A stretch of 64,000 bases of DNA from assembly GCA_001768565.1 (NCBI GenBank), contig MEOE01000030.1, positions 1 through 64,000 on the forward strand. The letters are read 5' to 3'. The translations under genes and the position numbers were made by a program. The DNA is from Bacteroidetes bacterium GWF2_33_16. GTDB lineage: Bacteria > Bacteroidota > Bacteroidia > Bacteroidales > UBA12077. Of this stretch, positions 43,986-52,774 are shown piece by piece (within the stretch, counting starts at the first letter, position 1; each line of letters begins with the position of its first letter). Below the pieces are notes generated by a model. It saw only the letters and a program-made list of their open reading frames with translations. It did no database searches and had not been told where the DNA came from.

Positions 43986-46667
43986 ATGCTATTAACAAAA
44001 TTACATATTCCTTCTGCTGGAAATAATATTATTCATCGAACTGAACTATCTGAAAAGTTAAACCAGGGATTAAACCGAAAACTAATTCTTGTTTCTGCTC
44101 CTGCCGGATTTGGTAAAACCACTGTGGTGAGTGATTGGATAAGTCAGAATAATATTCCAACTGCTTGGTTTTCTATTGATAAAGCAGATAATGATCCGGT
44201 TGAATTTCTTAGCTATATAATTGCAGGAATACAAAATATACATTCGGAATTTGGACTTACCTCACTAACACTTTTAAATTCTCCCAGCAAACCTTCGATC
44301 CAATCAATCATTAGTTTATTAATAAACGATATTCTGCAAATAAAACTCAATTTTATATTAGTTCTCGACGATTTCCATCAAATTACAAACAAAGATATAT
44401 TGGAATTAGTAACTTTTTTATTAGATCATATTCCAGGCAATATTCATACCTTAATCATTACCCGCTCCGATCCTTCTCTGTCTATTTCAAAGTTAAGAAG
44501 TCAGCACCAATTATTAGAAGTTCGTTCATCAGATCTGAGTTTTTCAGCAAATGATATCTCAATACTTTTTAATAAAAAACTAAAATTAAAATTATCGATT
44601 GAAGATTCCTATTCGCTTGAAACCAAAACTGAAGGATGGATTGCAGGTCTGCAACTAGCGGCCTTATCAATGCAAGGTAAAGAAGACATTTCTAAATTTA
44701 TTCAAGACTTAAAAGGAGATAACCGATACATCATGGATTACCTGATGGAGGAAGTACTGAAAAATCAGACAGATGACATCAAGGAATTCTTGTTACAAAC
44801 ATCCATACTGGAGCAAATGTCAGCACCTTTATGCAATGCCATTTTAAACCGGAATGATAGTCAACTAATTCTTGAAGAGCTAGAAAAAAACAATATGTTT
44901 GTTATTCCTCTCGATAATGAAAGGAAATGGTTTAGATATCATCACCTATTTGCTGATTTATTAAAACAGAGACTACAATTAATAGAAAAAGAAACCATTA
45001 GTAAACTCCACAATAAGGCAATTGAGTGGTTTAATAATAATTCGATGTCTGCATTGGCCATTGAACATGCTATAGAGACAAAGAATTTCGAAAAGAGCAT
45101 TCAACTGATTGGTAACATGGTTGAAGAAATGTGGGAAAAGGGTCAACATGTAGCGATATTAAACTATGGAAACATATTGCCTGAAGAGTTGATAAGAAAA
45201 AATGCAAACTTTTGTTTATATTATGCATGGGTTCTGATTATTTCAGGGCAGGTTCAGAAAGGAGCAACCTTTTTAAATGATGCTGAAACAATTTTTAACA
45301 GTAAATGCGATAATAATATTCTGAATAATAGTAATCCAGATAAAAAGAATTTATGGGGTAAAATTACTGTAGCTTCTGCATATTTACATTCCCAGTTAAA
45401 TAATCCTGCAAATACAATTAAATATTTTAAAATCGCACTTGACAACCTAGGAACTGAAGAATCATTATGGCTGGGATGGGGATGGTATGCATTTGGCATG
45501 GCTCAATTTAGTCTGGGTGATTTGTCACAAAGTATAAATGCCTTTAATGAAGCATTCAAATTCGGCAAACAATCGCATAACATCCATCTTATCTCCACCG
45601 TTGCGCAAAGATTGTCAGATTGCGAACAACAACTTGGACATTATCGGTCGGCTTACGAAAAATGCTCAGAATTTATGACGTATATGAATGATAATGGATA
45701 TTCTGACATTGTCAACTCGGATTGGTCATACGCCGGGTTACATGTCACCATTGGCAATACTCTTTATATGTTTGGCAATAGTGATAAAGCATATGAATCT
45801 GCGCAGATAGCTTACAAGATGTACAAAGAAAGTAAAGATATTATGCTTGGAATATCAGTACTCTTACTTAATTCTATGGTATTGAGTACTCGGGGTGAAG
45901 ATAAGGAATCAGAACAGATGATTCTTGAAGCAGAGAAGCTTTGCGAGAATAATCAACTTTTACCTTATCTGTATAATATTTTACAATCTTTAAAACTGAT
46001 GTTTTATCTTAACCGAAAACAGGAAGAAAAGGCTAAAAAAATTGTAAATAAATTAAATCTCAACCCAACCGATAAAGTAGATCACTTAAATGAGGCAGTA
46101 TACCTGGCTTATGCTTATTATCTTCTTATACAGGGACAAAATAAAGAAGCAGGCACCATTCTCTCCCGATTGCATGATATTACATATACCAGCAAAAGGG
46201 TAGAAAGATTAATAGCCGTAAAAATTATCTATGCAATTTATTATAAATATACAAGAGACTCCGATAAAGCATACGAGAACCTTATCGAAGCAATAGCTCT
46301 TGCTGCACCCGAGAATTTGGTTATGTTTTTTATACATAATATCCGTGAAATTGAAGATTTACTCGTAGTAATCTTTAAGAAACCTGCCTATATAGAAAAA
46401 ATACCACCTCAATTTATCGAAAATATTAAGATTGCTATTGAAAAGCATCGTAAAGTTTTGAAAAAAAATAATATAGAAGTATTAAGCATAAGAGAAATAG
46501 AGATAATTAAGTATATGGCAAACCATATGTCAAATCAAGAAATTGCTGACAAATTATTCATTTCACACAATACAGTTAAAACACATTTAAAGAATATCTT
46601 TCTGAAACTCGAAATTGATAGCCGTTCAAAGGCTATTGCAAAAGCAAAAGAACTTGGATTAATCTGA
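43986..46667 (+). CDS. LAL (MalT-type) LuxR transcriptional regulator 3
   Basis: 893 residues, same architecture as LAL 1 and 2: APAGFGKTT (Walker A), LVLDDFHQI (Walker B), LIITRSDPSLSISKLRSQHQ, SUPR/TPR middle, and a LuxR helix-turn-helix (MSNQEIADKLFISHNTVKTH). Long DNA stretches in the first third match LAL 2 nearly base for base. The sensor half differs, so it may respond to another ligand. Unlike the other two it lies behind a three-box element, suggesting cross- or autoregulation. Element c and the second small-protein gene follow. Confidence 0.93.
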   Translation: MLLTKLHIPSAGNNIIHRTELSEKLNQGLNRKLILVSAPAGFGKTTVVSDWISQNNIPTAWFSIDKADNDPVEFLSYIIAGIQNIHSEFGLTSLTLLNSPSKPSIQSIISLLINDILQIKLNFILVLDDFHQITNKDILELVTFLLDHIPGNIHTLIITRSDPSLSISKLRSQHQLLEVRSSDLSFSANDISILFNKKLKLKLSIEDSYSLETKTEGWIAGLQLAALSMQGKEDISKFIQDLKGDNRYIMDYLMEEVLKNQTDDIKEFLLQTSILEQMSAPLCNAILNRNDSQLILEELEKNNMFVIPLDNERKWFRYHHLFADLLKQRLQLIEKETISKLHNKAIEWFNNNSMSALAIEHAIETKNFEKSIQLIGNMVEEMWEKGQHVAILNYGNILPEELIRKNANFCLYYAWVLIISGQVQKGATFLNDAETIFNSKCDNNILNNSNPDKKNLWGKITVASAYLHSQLNNPANTIKYFKIALDNLGTEESLWLGWGWYAFGMAQFSLGDLSQSINAFNEAFKFGKQSHNIHLISTVAQRLSDCEQQLGHYRSAYEKCSEFMTYMNDNGYSDIVNSDWSYAGLHVTIGNTLYMFGNSDKAYESAQIAYKMYKESKDIMLGISVLLLNSMVLSTRGEDKESEQMILEAEKLCENNQLLPYLYNILQSLKLMFYLNRKQEEKAKKIVNKLNLNPTDKVDHLNEAVYLAYAYYLLIQGQNKEAGTILSRLHDITYTSKRVERLIAVKIIYAIYYKYTRDSDKAYENLIEAIALAAPENLVMFFIHNIREIEDLLVVIFKKPAYIEKIPPQFIENIKIAIEKHRKVLKKNNIEVLSIREIEIIKYMANHMSNQEIADKLFISHNTVKTHLKNIFLKLEIDSRSKAIAKAKELGLI

Positions 46668-46702
46668 TATCATACTACTTATTTTCACATAATATTTAAC
46701 AC

Positions 46703-46766
46703 AAAAATCACCCTGTTAAATCACCCAAAAGGGTGATTTTTTTTTGATGGGTGTATCAGATCTTTG
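46703..46766 (+). promoter_or_regulatory. three-box element c with promoter
   Basis: AAAAATCACCC at 46703-46713, AAATCACCC at 46718-46726, inverted GGGTGATTT at 46731-46739, and GGGTGTATC at 46749. The -7-like GATCTTTG is at 46759-46766, 28 bp from the inverted box. It precedes the small-protein gene at 46790 and the TonB-dependent receptor. A hairpin with a T-run (possible terminator for LAL 3) overlaps it. Confidence 0.65.
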
Positions 46767-46789
46767 TTGAAGATTAAATCAATAAAAGA

Positions 46790-46990
46790 ATGAAAGGCAA
46801 AACAATAATAATAGTTCAGGGATATCTTGATAAAAAATGGAAGAACAGTTTTGATGGTATGGAATTTAGTTATGAAGAAGAAAATACAATTCTTATCGGA
46901 AATATAAAAGACAAAGCTCATTTGCATGGAATTTTAAATCAAATCAGAGATTTAAACCTGAAACTTATTTCAGTTAATCCTGCAGAATAA
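46790..46990 (+). CDS. conserved 66-residue small protein, copy 2
   Basis: 66 residues: IIIVQGYLDKKWKNSFDGMEFSYEE, ILIGNIKDKAHLHGILNQ, IRDLNLKLISVNPAE. Invariant positions shared with copies 1 and 3 include the MKGK start, LD.KW, F.GME, GNIKD.AHL.GILN and IRDLN.K.IS.NP. It is encoded directly after LAL 3 and the three-box element, 33 bp before the TonB-dependent receptor. No known motif is seen; a partner or modulator role for the regulator is inferred from position. Confidence 0.85.
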   Translation: MKGKTIIIVQGYLDKKWKNSFDGMEFSYEEENTILIGNIKDKAHLHGILNQIRDLNLKLISVNPAE

Positions 46991-47023
46991 AAATAAGTTT
47001 TTAAATAATTAAAACAATTTATA

Positions 47024-49459
47024 ATGAGAAAGTTAATTTTAACAACAGTCATTGTTATAATAAGCAAAACACTGGTGTTCAGTCAGAATATTAATCAGAC
47101 TGTAAGGGGCTCAATAATTGATATTGACAATAAGCTGCCTTTAATAGGTGCAACAGTAATTATAGAAGGCACTAACCCAATAATTGGCACGACAACCGAT
47201 GTTGAAGGTAATTTTAGACTTGAAAGCATTCCGATAGGTAGAATTACACTGCAATTATCATACATGGGGTATGAATCTAAAACTATTCCAAACATTATAG
47301 TAAACTCTGGTAAGGAGGTAGTATTAGATTTAAATATGCAGGAGTCGGCATTAAAAATGGAAGAAGTTGTTGTTAAAGCTTTCAAAAATAAAGGTGAAAC
47401 ACATAACGATATGGCGCTGGTAAGTGCTCGTTCTATTTCACCAGAAGAAACACATCGTTTCGCTGGAGGTTATGATGACCCATCTCATATACTAAATAAT
47501 TTCGCAGGAGTTTCGCAAACTGTCAGTGGAAACAATGATATTATTGTAAGAGGAAATTCCCCAAAGTACATTCAGTGGCGTTTGGAAGGTGTAGAAATTA
47601 CAAACCCAGTCCATCAGGCAGAACAAAATTCATCTATAGCAGGTTTTAGTATGCTAAATAATAAATTGTTGGCAACTTCTGATTTTTATACCGGAGCATT
47701 TTCGCCTGAATTTGGCGATGTGTTATCGGGTGTTTACGATGTAAAACTGCGAACAGGAAATAATGAAAAATTTGAATCAACCACTGGGGTTGGTTTAATG
47801 GGAACTGATGTTACAATCGAAGGTCCTTTTAAGAAGGGATATGCAGGATCGTACCTTATTAATTACAGGTATTCTACTATTGGTTTACTGTCAGAATCTG
47901 GCATTGTTGATATACATGATGTTTCTACTACATTTCAAGATGCTACATTTAAGGTGGTGCTTCCTACAAAAAGAATTGGCACATTTTCTTTCTTCGGATT
48001 GGGAGGATTAGATAACTTAAAAGTCAAAGATTTACAACAAAATATTTGGCAAACACCAGGCAACAACGATATGATGCCAGATATAACCCAGGATTTTGAT
48101 CAAAATAATTACATGACAAATTATGGAATAAACCACATCCTTACAATTAATAATAACAGCTATATTAAAACATCACTTACCTATTCAGGTATAGGCTTAA
48201 ATAATGATGTTTTTGAGTCAATAATAACTAAAACAGACGATGGCTTGGGGGGATTTATCATTGATACAATTGACAGGAAATTAAACTATACCAGCAGGAT
48301 AATAACATCGACCTACAGAGGATCTGTAACGTATAGCAACAAACTCAATGCAAAAAACAAATTCCAATTGGGTATGGTTTATTCTCTTATTAATGAGAAT
48401 AATAATCAAAGTCAACTTGGGAATGATTCAATTAGTCGGTTTTCATTCGTAGATTTCAACGATAACATAACTACTATAAAAAATTTCATAAGCTGGAAAC
48501 ACAATTTTAACAATAATATTGATTTGGTAGCAGGGTTTTTCAACATGAATGTTTTGCTTAACAATAAAAGTACACTTGAACCAAGAATTGCCCTAAACTG
48601 GAAATTAAACAATACCAGTTCTATTCATGCAGGATATGGCAAACATAGTACTATGGAAAAAGTTCACAATTATTTTACAAGGATTCAACAATCAGACGGA
48701 AGCGTAACTGAACCTAATAAGAATATTGGTTTATTAAAAGCAGACCATTTTGTATTGGGTTACGAGAAGTATTTTACCGATTATTTGAGGGCAAAAGTTG
48801 AATTATACTACCAATACCTTTATAATTTACCAGTAGAAAATAACGACACTAGTTATTATGCAACCATTAACGAAGGATCTGATTATAGATATGTTCCTTT
48901 AGTAAATAAGGGAACAGGGAAAAATTATGGTATTGAAATGACTTTGGAGCGCTTTTTCAGCAATCATTATTATTTCTTAATAAATGGTTCATTATTCGAT
49001 TCAAAATATAAAGCATTAGATGGAGTTGAGCGAAACACAAAGTTTAATAGCAATTATTTAGTAAATGTATTATGCGGGAAAGAATTTGATAAAATTGGTA
49101 AAAAGAAAAACCAAACACTGACCATAAATACAAAGCTGTTTTTCAGCGGTGGTCAAAGGTATATTCCTTTACTAAGGGATGCAAATGGAGAATTAGCTGT
49201 AGATCCGGCAAACAACAAGTTTTGGGATTATAGTAAAGCGTATGATAAAACATTTGGTGATTTTTTTAGTTTGAATTTATCTATAAGCTATAAGTTCAAC
49301 AGACGAAAAGCTACACATGAGTTATTTATAGATTTAAATCACCTAACTAATAATCAAGGTAAATTATCTGAATATTATGATGTAAATGAACCTGACCAAA
49401 TAGGTTACATTACTCAAATGGGCTTTCTTCCTAACGTAATGTACAGGGTATATTTTTAA
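47024..49459 (+). CDS. TonB-dependent outer-membrane receptor
   Basis: 811 residues. Signal peptide ends VFSQ; residues ~25-110 are a carboxypeptidase-regulatory-like domain (IDIDNKLPLIGATVIIEGTNPIIGTTTDVEGNFRL), then a plug (SVSGNNDIIVRGNSPKY in related form, ~145-240), then the barrel to the terminal Phe (MYRVYF). It lacks an adjacent SusD gene, so it is not a SusCD polysaccharide pair. The substrate is unknown. It is downstream of three-box element c and the small-protein gene, hence a candidate target of LAL regulation. Confidence 0.9.
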   Translation: MRKLILTTVIVIISKTLVFSQNINQTVRGSIIDIDNKLPLIGATVIIEGTNPIIGTTTDVEGNFRLESIPIGRITLQLSYMGYESKTIPNIIVNSGKEVVLDLNMQESALKMEEVVVKAFKNKGETHNDMALVSARSISPEETHRFAGGYDDPSHILNNFAGVSQTVSGNNDIIVRGNSPKYIQWRLEGVEITNPVHQAEQNSSIAGFSMLNNKLLATSDFYTGAFSPEFGDVLSGVYDVKLRTGNNEKFESTTGVGLMGTDVTIEGPFKKGYAGSYLINYRYSTIGLLSESGIVDIHDVSTTFQDATFKVVLPTKRIGTFSFFGLGGLDNLKVKDLQQNIWQTPGNNDMMPDITQDFDQNNYMTNYGINHILTINNNSYIKTSLTYSGIGLNNDVFESIITKTDDGLGGFIIDTIDRKLNYTSRIITSTYRGSVTYSNKLNAKNKFQLGMVYSLINENNNQSQLGNDSISRFSFVDFNDNITTIKNFISWKHNFNNNIDLVAGFFNMNVLLNNKSTLEPRIALNWKLNNTSSIHAGYGKHSTMEKVHNYFTRIQQSDGSVTEPNKNIGLLKADHFVLGYEKYFTDYLRAKVELYYQYLYNLPVENNDTSYYATINEGSDYRYVPLVNKGTGKNYGIEMTLERFFSNHYYFLINGSLFDSKYKALDGVERNTKFNSNYLVNVLCGKEFDKIGKKKNQTLTINTKLFFSGGQRYIPLLRDANGELAVDPANNKFWDYSKAYDKTFGDFFSLNLSISYKFNRRKATHELFIDLNHLTNNQGKLSEYYDVNEPDQIGYITQMGFLPNVMYRVYF

Positions 49460-49509
49460 TTATAAAAAAATAAATTACTAGCGATGTACAATAAAAGCTT
49501 TTAAATCTT

Positions 49510-49572
49510 AAAATCACCCTATAAAATCACCCCAAAGGGTGATTTTTTTATGATTAGTGAGTCATACTTTTG
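49510..49572 (+). promoter_or_regulatory. three-box element d with promoter
   Basis: AAAATCACCC at 49510-49519 and 49523-49532, inverted GGGTGATTTT at 49537-49546, and TACTTTTG, a perfect TAnnTTTG -7 element, at 49565-49572. The distance from box 3 to -7 is again 28 bp. It precedes the TonB-CTD fusion gene at 49678 by ~105 bp. Confidence 0.68.
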
Positions 49573-49677
49573 TTTAAAGTTTTAATCATTGCTATTCATT
49601 TAAAATAAATAGAGTGACAGTTGGTTATCAAAGAATGTAGTTTAGTTTTTAGTAGTTACTAATGAAAAAGTAAAATT

Positions 49678-50349
49678 ATGAAAACAATAATTAAAAAAAT
49701 GAAAAGCTTATCCTCAATTGGATTTGCACTATTCGGATTATTAACCATTTTAACCTCCCTGAATGTAAATGCTCAAAGCAATTCGGACATGGACAGTTCT
49801 GCACCAGTTTATTCTTCGGGAACAGATGCATTGAGGGAGTTTATCATTGAAAACCTAAATCATCCTGAAGAAGCAAAAAGAAATAGTATATCAGGAAATC
49901 TAATTATAGGTTGTATGATTAATAAGGAAGGAAAAATAAAAAACTGTAGGATACTAAGAGGTATAAATCATGATTGTGACAATGAAGCTATGCGAATTGT
50001 AAAATTAATGGGTGGATGGCAACCAGTTTTGCTTCAGGGTAAACCCGTGGATTCATATATAAGTATTCCTATCGATTTTAATTCCGATGTGAACTCTTCT
50101 ATGATTATTCGTGGAATGGTTGTTGATAAATCAACTGGATTGCCAGTTGAAAATGTATTGGTTAAGGTTGAGGGTACAAATGTTGGTACAATTACAAAAA
50201 TTGATGGTAGTTATTGCATTATTGTTCCTGAAAAATATACTGCCTTAGAGTATTCTTCTAATGGTTATACAACGAAAACAGAACTTATTGATAAAAAACA
50301 ATCAATTAATATTGAAATAGAAACAGAAAACTACAGTGATTATTTATAA
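49678..50349 (+). CDS. periplasmic TonB-C-terminal-domain protein fused to a carboxypeptidase-regulatory-like domain
   Basis: 223 residues. A signal peptide ends NVNAQ, so it appears soluble in the periplasm rather than membrane-anchored like classical TonB. Residues ~55-135 have the TonB C-terminal pattern (LREFIIENLNHPEEAKRNSISG, GCMINKEGKIKNCRILRGINHDCDNEAMRIVKLM.GW.P). Residues ~140-215 (IIRGMVVDKSTGLPVENVLVKVEGTNVG) form a CPD-regulatory-like domain of the type at the N-terminus of the receptor at 47024. This combination may bridge or compete in TonB-receptor contact; that role is inference. Confidence 0.75.
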   Translation: MKTIIKKMKSLSSIGFALFGLLTILTSLNVNAQSNSDMDSSAPVYSSGTDALREFIIENLNHPEEAKRNSISGNLIIGCMINKEGKIKNCRILRGINHDCDNEAMRIVKLMGGWQPVLLQGKPVDSYISIPIDFNSDVNSSMIIRGMVVDKSTGLPVENVLVKVEGTNVGTITKIDGSYCIIVPEKYTALEYSSNGYTTKTELIDKKQSINIEIETENYSDYL

Positions 50350-50446
50350 CGAGCAATGCTTTCAATTTTAAAAATACTAATTGAATGATGGTTATCGCAT
50401 GACAATAATAGGTTTTTAGTAGACACAAATAAGATTTAATAAAAAT

Positions 50447-50650
50447 ATGAAAGGCAAAATAAAAATTAAAGTTCTTGAACATCTTGATAAAAAATGGATG
50501 AATTGCTTTGAAGGAATGGAAATTAGTTATGAGGGCAATAATACCATTCTTTCGGGAGATATTAAGGATGAAGCTCATCTACATGGGATTCTTAACCAAA
50601 TAAGAGATTTAAACCTGAAAATTATTTCACTTAACCCATCAGAAAAATAA
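50447..50650 (+). CDS. conserved 67-residue small protein, copy 3
   Basis: 67 residues: KIKVLEHLDKKWMNCFEGMEISYEG, TILSGDIKDEAHLHGILNQ, IRDLNLKIISLNPSEK. It keeps the invariant pattern of copies 1 and 2 with one Cys replacing Ser (NCFEGME). It has no three-box element of its own and lies 97 bp behind the TonB-CTD gene, 47 bp before the AraC-type gene. Confidence 0.83.
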   Translation: MKGKIKIKVLEHLDKKWMNCFEGMEISYEGNNTILSGDIKDEAHLHGILNQIRDLNLKIISLNPSEK

Positions 50651-50697
50651 TGTTTTTTAAACAAATTAAATTATTACAATAATAAATTATAGGAATT

Positions 50698-51807
50698 ATG
50701 TTATCTTATTTTTTTTGTTGCGTCACATTACTCAGCTCTTTTTTGGTTTTTTTATTAGCTACATTGTTTTATTTAACAAAGAACGGTAATCGCAGAGTAA
50801 ATATAATTTTGTCAGTTCTTATCCTATTATTTGGTTTTCAAATTATATATTCATTTGCTTTAAGCGCCTTTGGATATATCTATTTTATAAATGGGCACAA
50901 AATATTATACTTAATCCGACAAACGTCATTATTAATTGGACCAATTATTTATCTCTACCTACATGCTTTTTTAAGAAACAGGAAAATCAAATCTGATGAT
51001 CTTCTTCATGCAATTCCCTTTTTAGGGATGCTCTTATTTTTAGGTATTTACTTTAATAAATTAAATCATTTTATAATTTGGGAAGTAAGATTAGATTTAT
51101 ATAATACAATACTAATACTCATTCACAATCTTATATATATTATCCTTTCAATATTATATCTAAAAAAAATCCATTATTCAATTAAGGGATTATTTAAAAA
51201 TCTAAAAACATCATCTCCCATTGGCTGGCTTCAATTTTTATTATTAGGATTTATTATTTTGTGGATTATTAACTTAAACTCATTTGCAATATACATGTAT
51301 GTAAAACAACCTGGATGGTGTGCCTACAATGCTAGTATGTATGCATTAACATCTTTTTCATTTCTAATTTCAATTATGTTTTTTTTAGTACTGAAACCCG
51401 ATATCTATTTTTACATTAATAAATACAGAAATTCTTCAATTAACAATAGTGTTAAAAAAAAGTATGTCCAATCGCTTATTGCGTATATGGAAATAAAAAG
51501 TCCCTATTTAGAGCCTGAAATTTCAATTGAGAAGGTTGCAAATGATTTATCTATTAATTCCAGAACACTTTCACAAATCATTAATGAGTCATTCAAAAAT
51601 AATTTTAATGGATATATGAATGAGTTCCGGTTAAAAGAATCAATGCGTCAATTATCTGATACCAATAATAGAAAAACAATTCTTGAGATTTTATACAATT
51701 CTGGATTTAATTCGAAATCAGTTTTTTATGCTGAGTTTAAGAAGCGTACTGGTCTTACTCCACAGGAATATCGTGCAAGATATACATCTAAATCTATGGT
51801 TAATTAA
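50698..51807 (+). CDS. membrane-anchored AraC-family regulator
   Basis: 369 residues. Residues ~1-240 contain about seven predicted transmembrane helices (ATLFYLTKNGNRRVNIILSV, LLIGPIIYLYLHAFL, LLLGFIILWIINLN). The C-terminal ~100 residues carry the AraC/XylS double helix-turn-helix (ISIEKVANDLSINSRTLSQI, NSKSVFYAEFKKRTGLTPQEY). Such regulators in Bacteroidota are thought to sense envelope signals directly. It lies between the third small-protein gene and the MDR/oxidoreductase pair, its probable targets or operon mates. Confidence 0.9.
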   Translation: MLSYFFCCVTLLSSFLVFLLATLFYLTKNGNRRVNIILSVLILLFGFQIIYSFALSAFGYIYFINGHKILYLIRQTSLLIGPIIYLYLHAFLRNRKIKSDDLLHAIPFLGMLLFLGIYFNKLNHFIIWEVRLDLYNTILILIHNLIYIILSILYLKKIHYSIKGLFKNLKTSSPIGWLQFLLLGFIILWIINLNSFAIYMYVKQPGWCAYNASMYALTSFSFLISIMFFLVLKPDIYFYINKYRNSSINNSVKKKYVQSLIAYMEIKSPYLEPEISIEKVANDLSINSRTLSQIINESFKNNFNGYMNEFRLKESMRQLSDTNNRKTILEILYNSGFNSKSVFYAEFKKRTGLTPQEYRARYTSKSMVN

Positions 51808-51841
51808 TTTTGTTTTATAAAAACATTTAAAAAACCAGAAT

Positions 51842-52774
51842 ATGGAAAAAATGAAAGCAGTTATATGCACCAAATATGGACCACCAGAGGTTCTCCAAGT
51901 TCGGGAGGTTGAAACACCTCAGCCCAAAGATAACGAAGTGATGGTGAAAATACATGCAACATCAGTTACAGCTAGTGATTGTATTATCCGGGGTTTCAAA
52001 TTACCAGTTTCCATGTGGATTCCGGCACGTCTGGCTTTGGGTTTAACAAGACCAAGAAAAGCTATACTGGGACTAGTACTATCGGGAGAGATTGAAAAAA
52101 CAGGTGAGAATGTGACGCAATTTAAAAAGGGCGATAAAGTGTTTGCCCATACATTATTTCAATTCGGCGCTTATGCAGAATATATTTGCGTTCGAGAAGC
52201 CAGTGCAATTGCCCTGATGCCATTTAATGCATCATTTGAAGAAGCAGTAGCAATTCCTTTTGGCGGAACTTTAGCCTTATATTATCTGGAGAAGGCAAAT
52301 ATCCAAAAAGGACAAAAAGTTCTGATTTATGGAGCTTCGGGAGCAATCGGGACTTCAGCAGTACAACTTGCCAGGCATTTTGGAGCAGAAGTCACTGGTA
52401 TGTGCAGCACTGCTAATCTGGATTTAGTAAGGTCTTTAGGCGCTGATATACTAATTGACTACACTAAGGAGGACTTTACTGACTCCAGAAAGCAATATGA
52501 CTTAATATTTGATGCCGTCGGAAAGAAAAAGAGTTCACATCTGCCTTACAAAAAAGCCTTGAATCCCAATGGAAAATTCATTTCAGTAGATGATGATAGT
52601 CCCGGAAAACGGGCGGTTTGTAAGGCAAATTTAATTATCCTCAAAGAACTCACTGAAAAAGGAATATTAAAACCAGTTATAGATAAAATTTATCCATTGG
52701 ATCAAATAGTTGATGCCCACAGGTATGTTGACAAAGGACACAAAAAAGGAAATGTAATAATAACTGTTAAATGA
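51842..52774 (+). CDS. MDR-family reductase, copy 2
   Basis: 310 residues; an ATG at 51851 is an alternative start. It is a close paralogue of 30433: [51 protein letters not shown], and C-terminal [21 protein letters not shown]. It lacks zinc ligands and should reduce quinones or activated alkenes with NADPH. Its last 4 bases overlap the start of the next gene (ATGA), indicating translational coupling with the desaturase-like oxidoreductase. Confidence 0.9.
   Translation: MEKMKAVICTKYGPPEVLQVREVETPQPKDNEVMVKIHATSVTASDCIIRGFKLPVSMWIPARLALGLTRPRKAILGLVLSGEIEKTGENVTQFKKGDKVFAHTLFQFGAYAEYICVREASAIALMPFNASFEEAVAIPFGGTLALYYLEKANIQKGQKVLIYGASGAIGTSAVQLARHFGAEVTGMCSTANLDLVRSLGADILIDYTKEDFTDSRKQYDLIFDAVGKKKSSHLPYKKALNPNGKFISVDDDSPGKRAVCKANLIILKELTEKGILKPVIDKIYPLDQIVDAHRYVDKGHKKGNVIITVK

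Noticed and set aside
47024..49459. SusC component of a polysaccharide utilisation locus
   Set aside because: No SusD-like gene or glycoside hydrolase nearby; called a generic TonB-dependent receptor.
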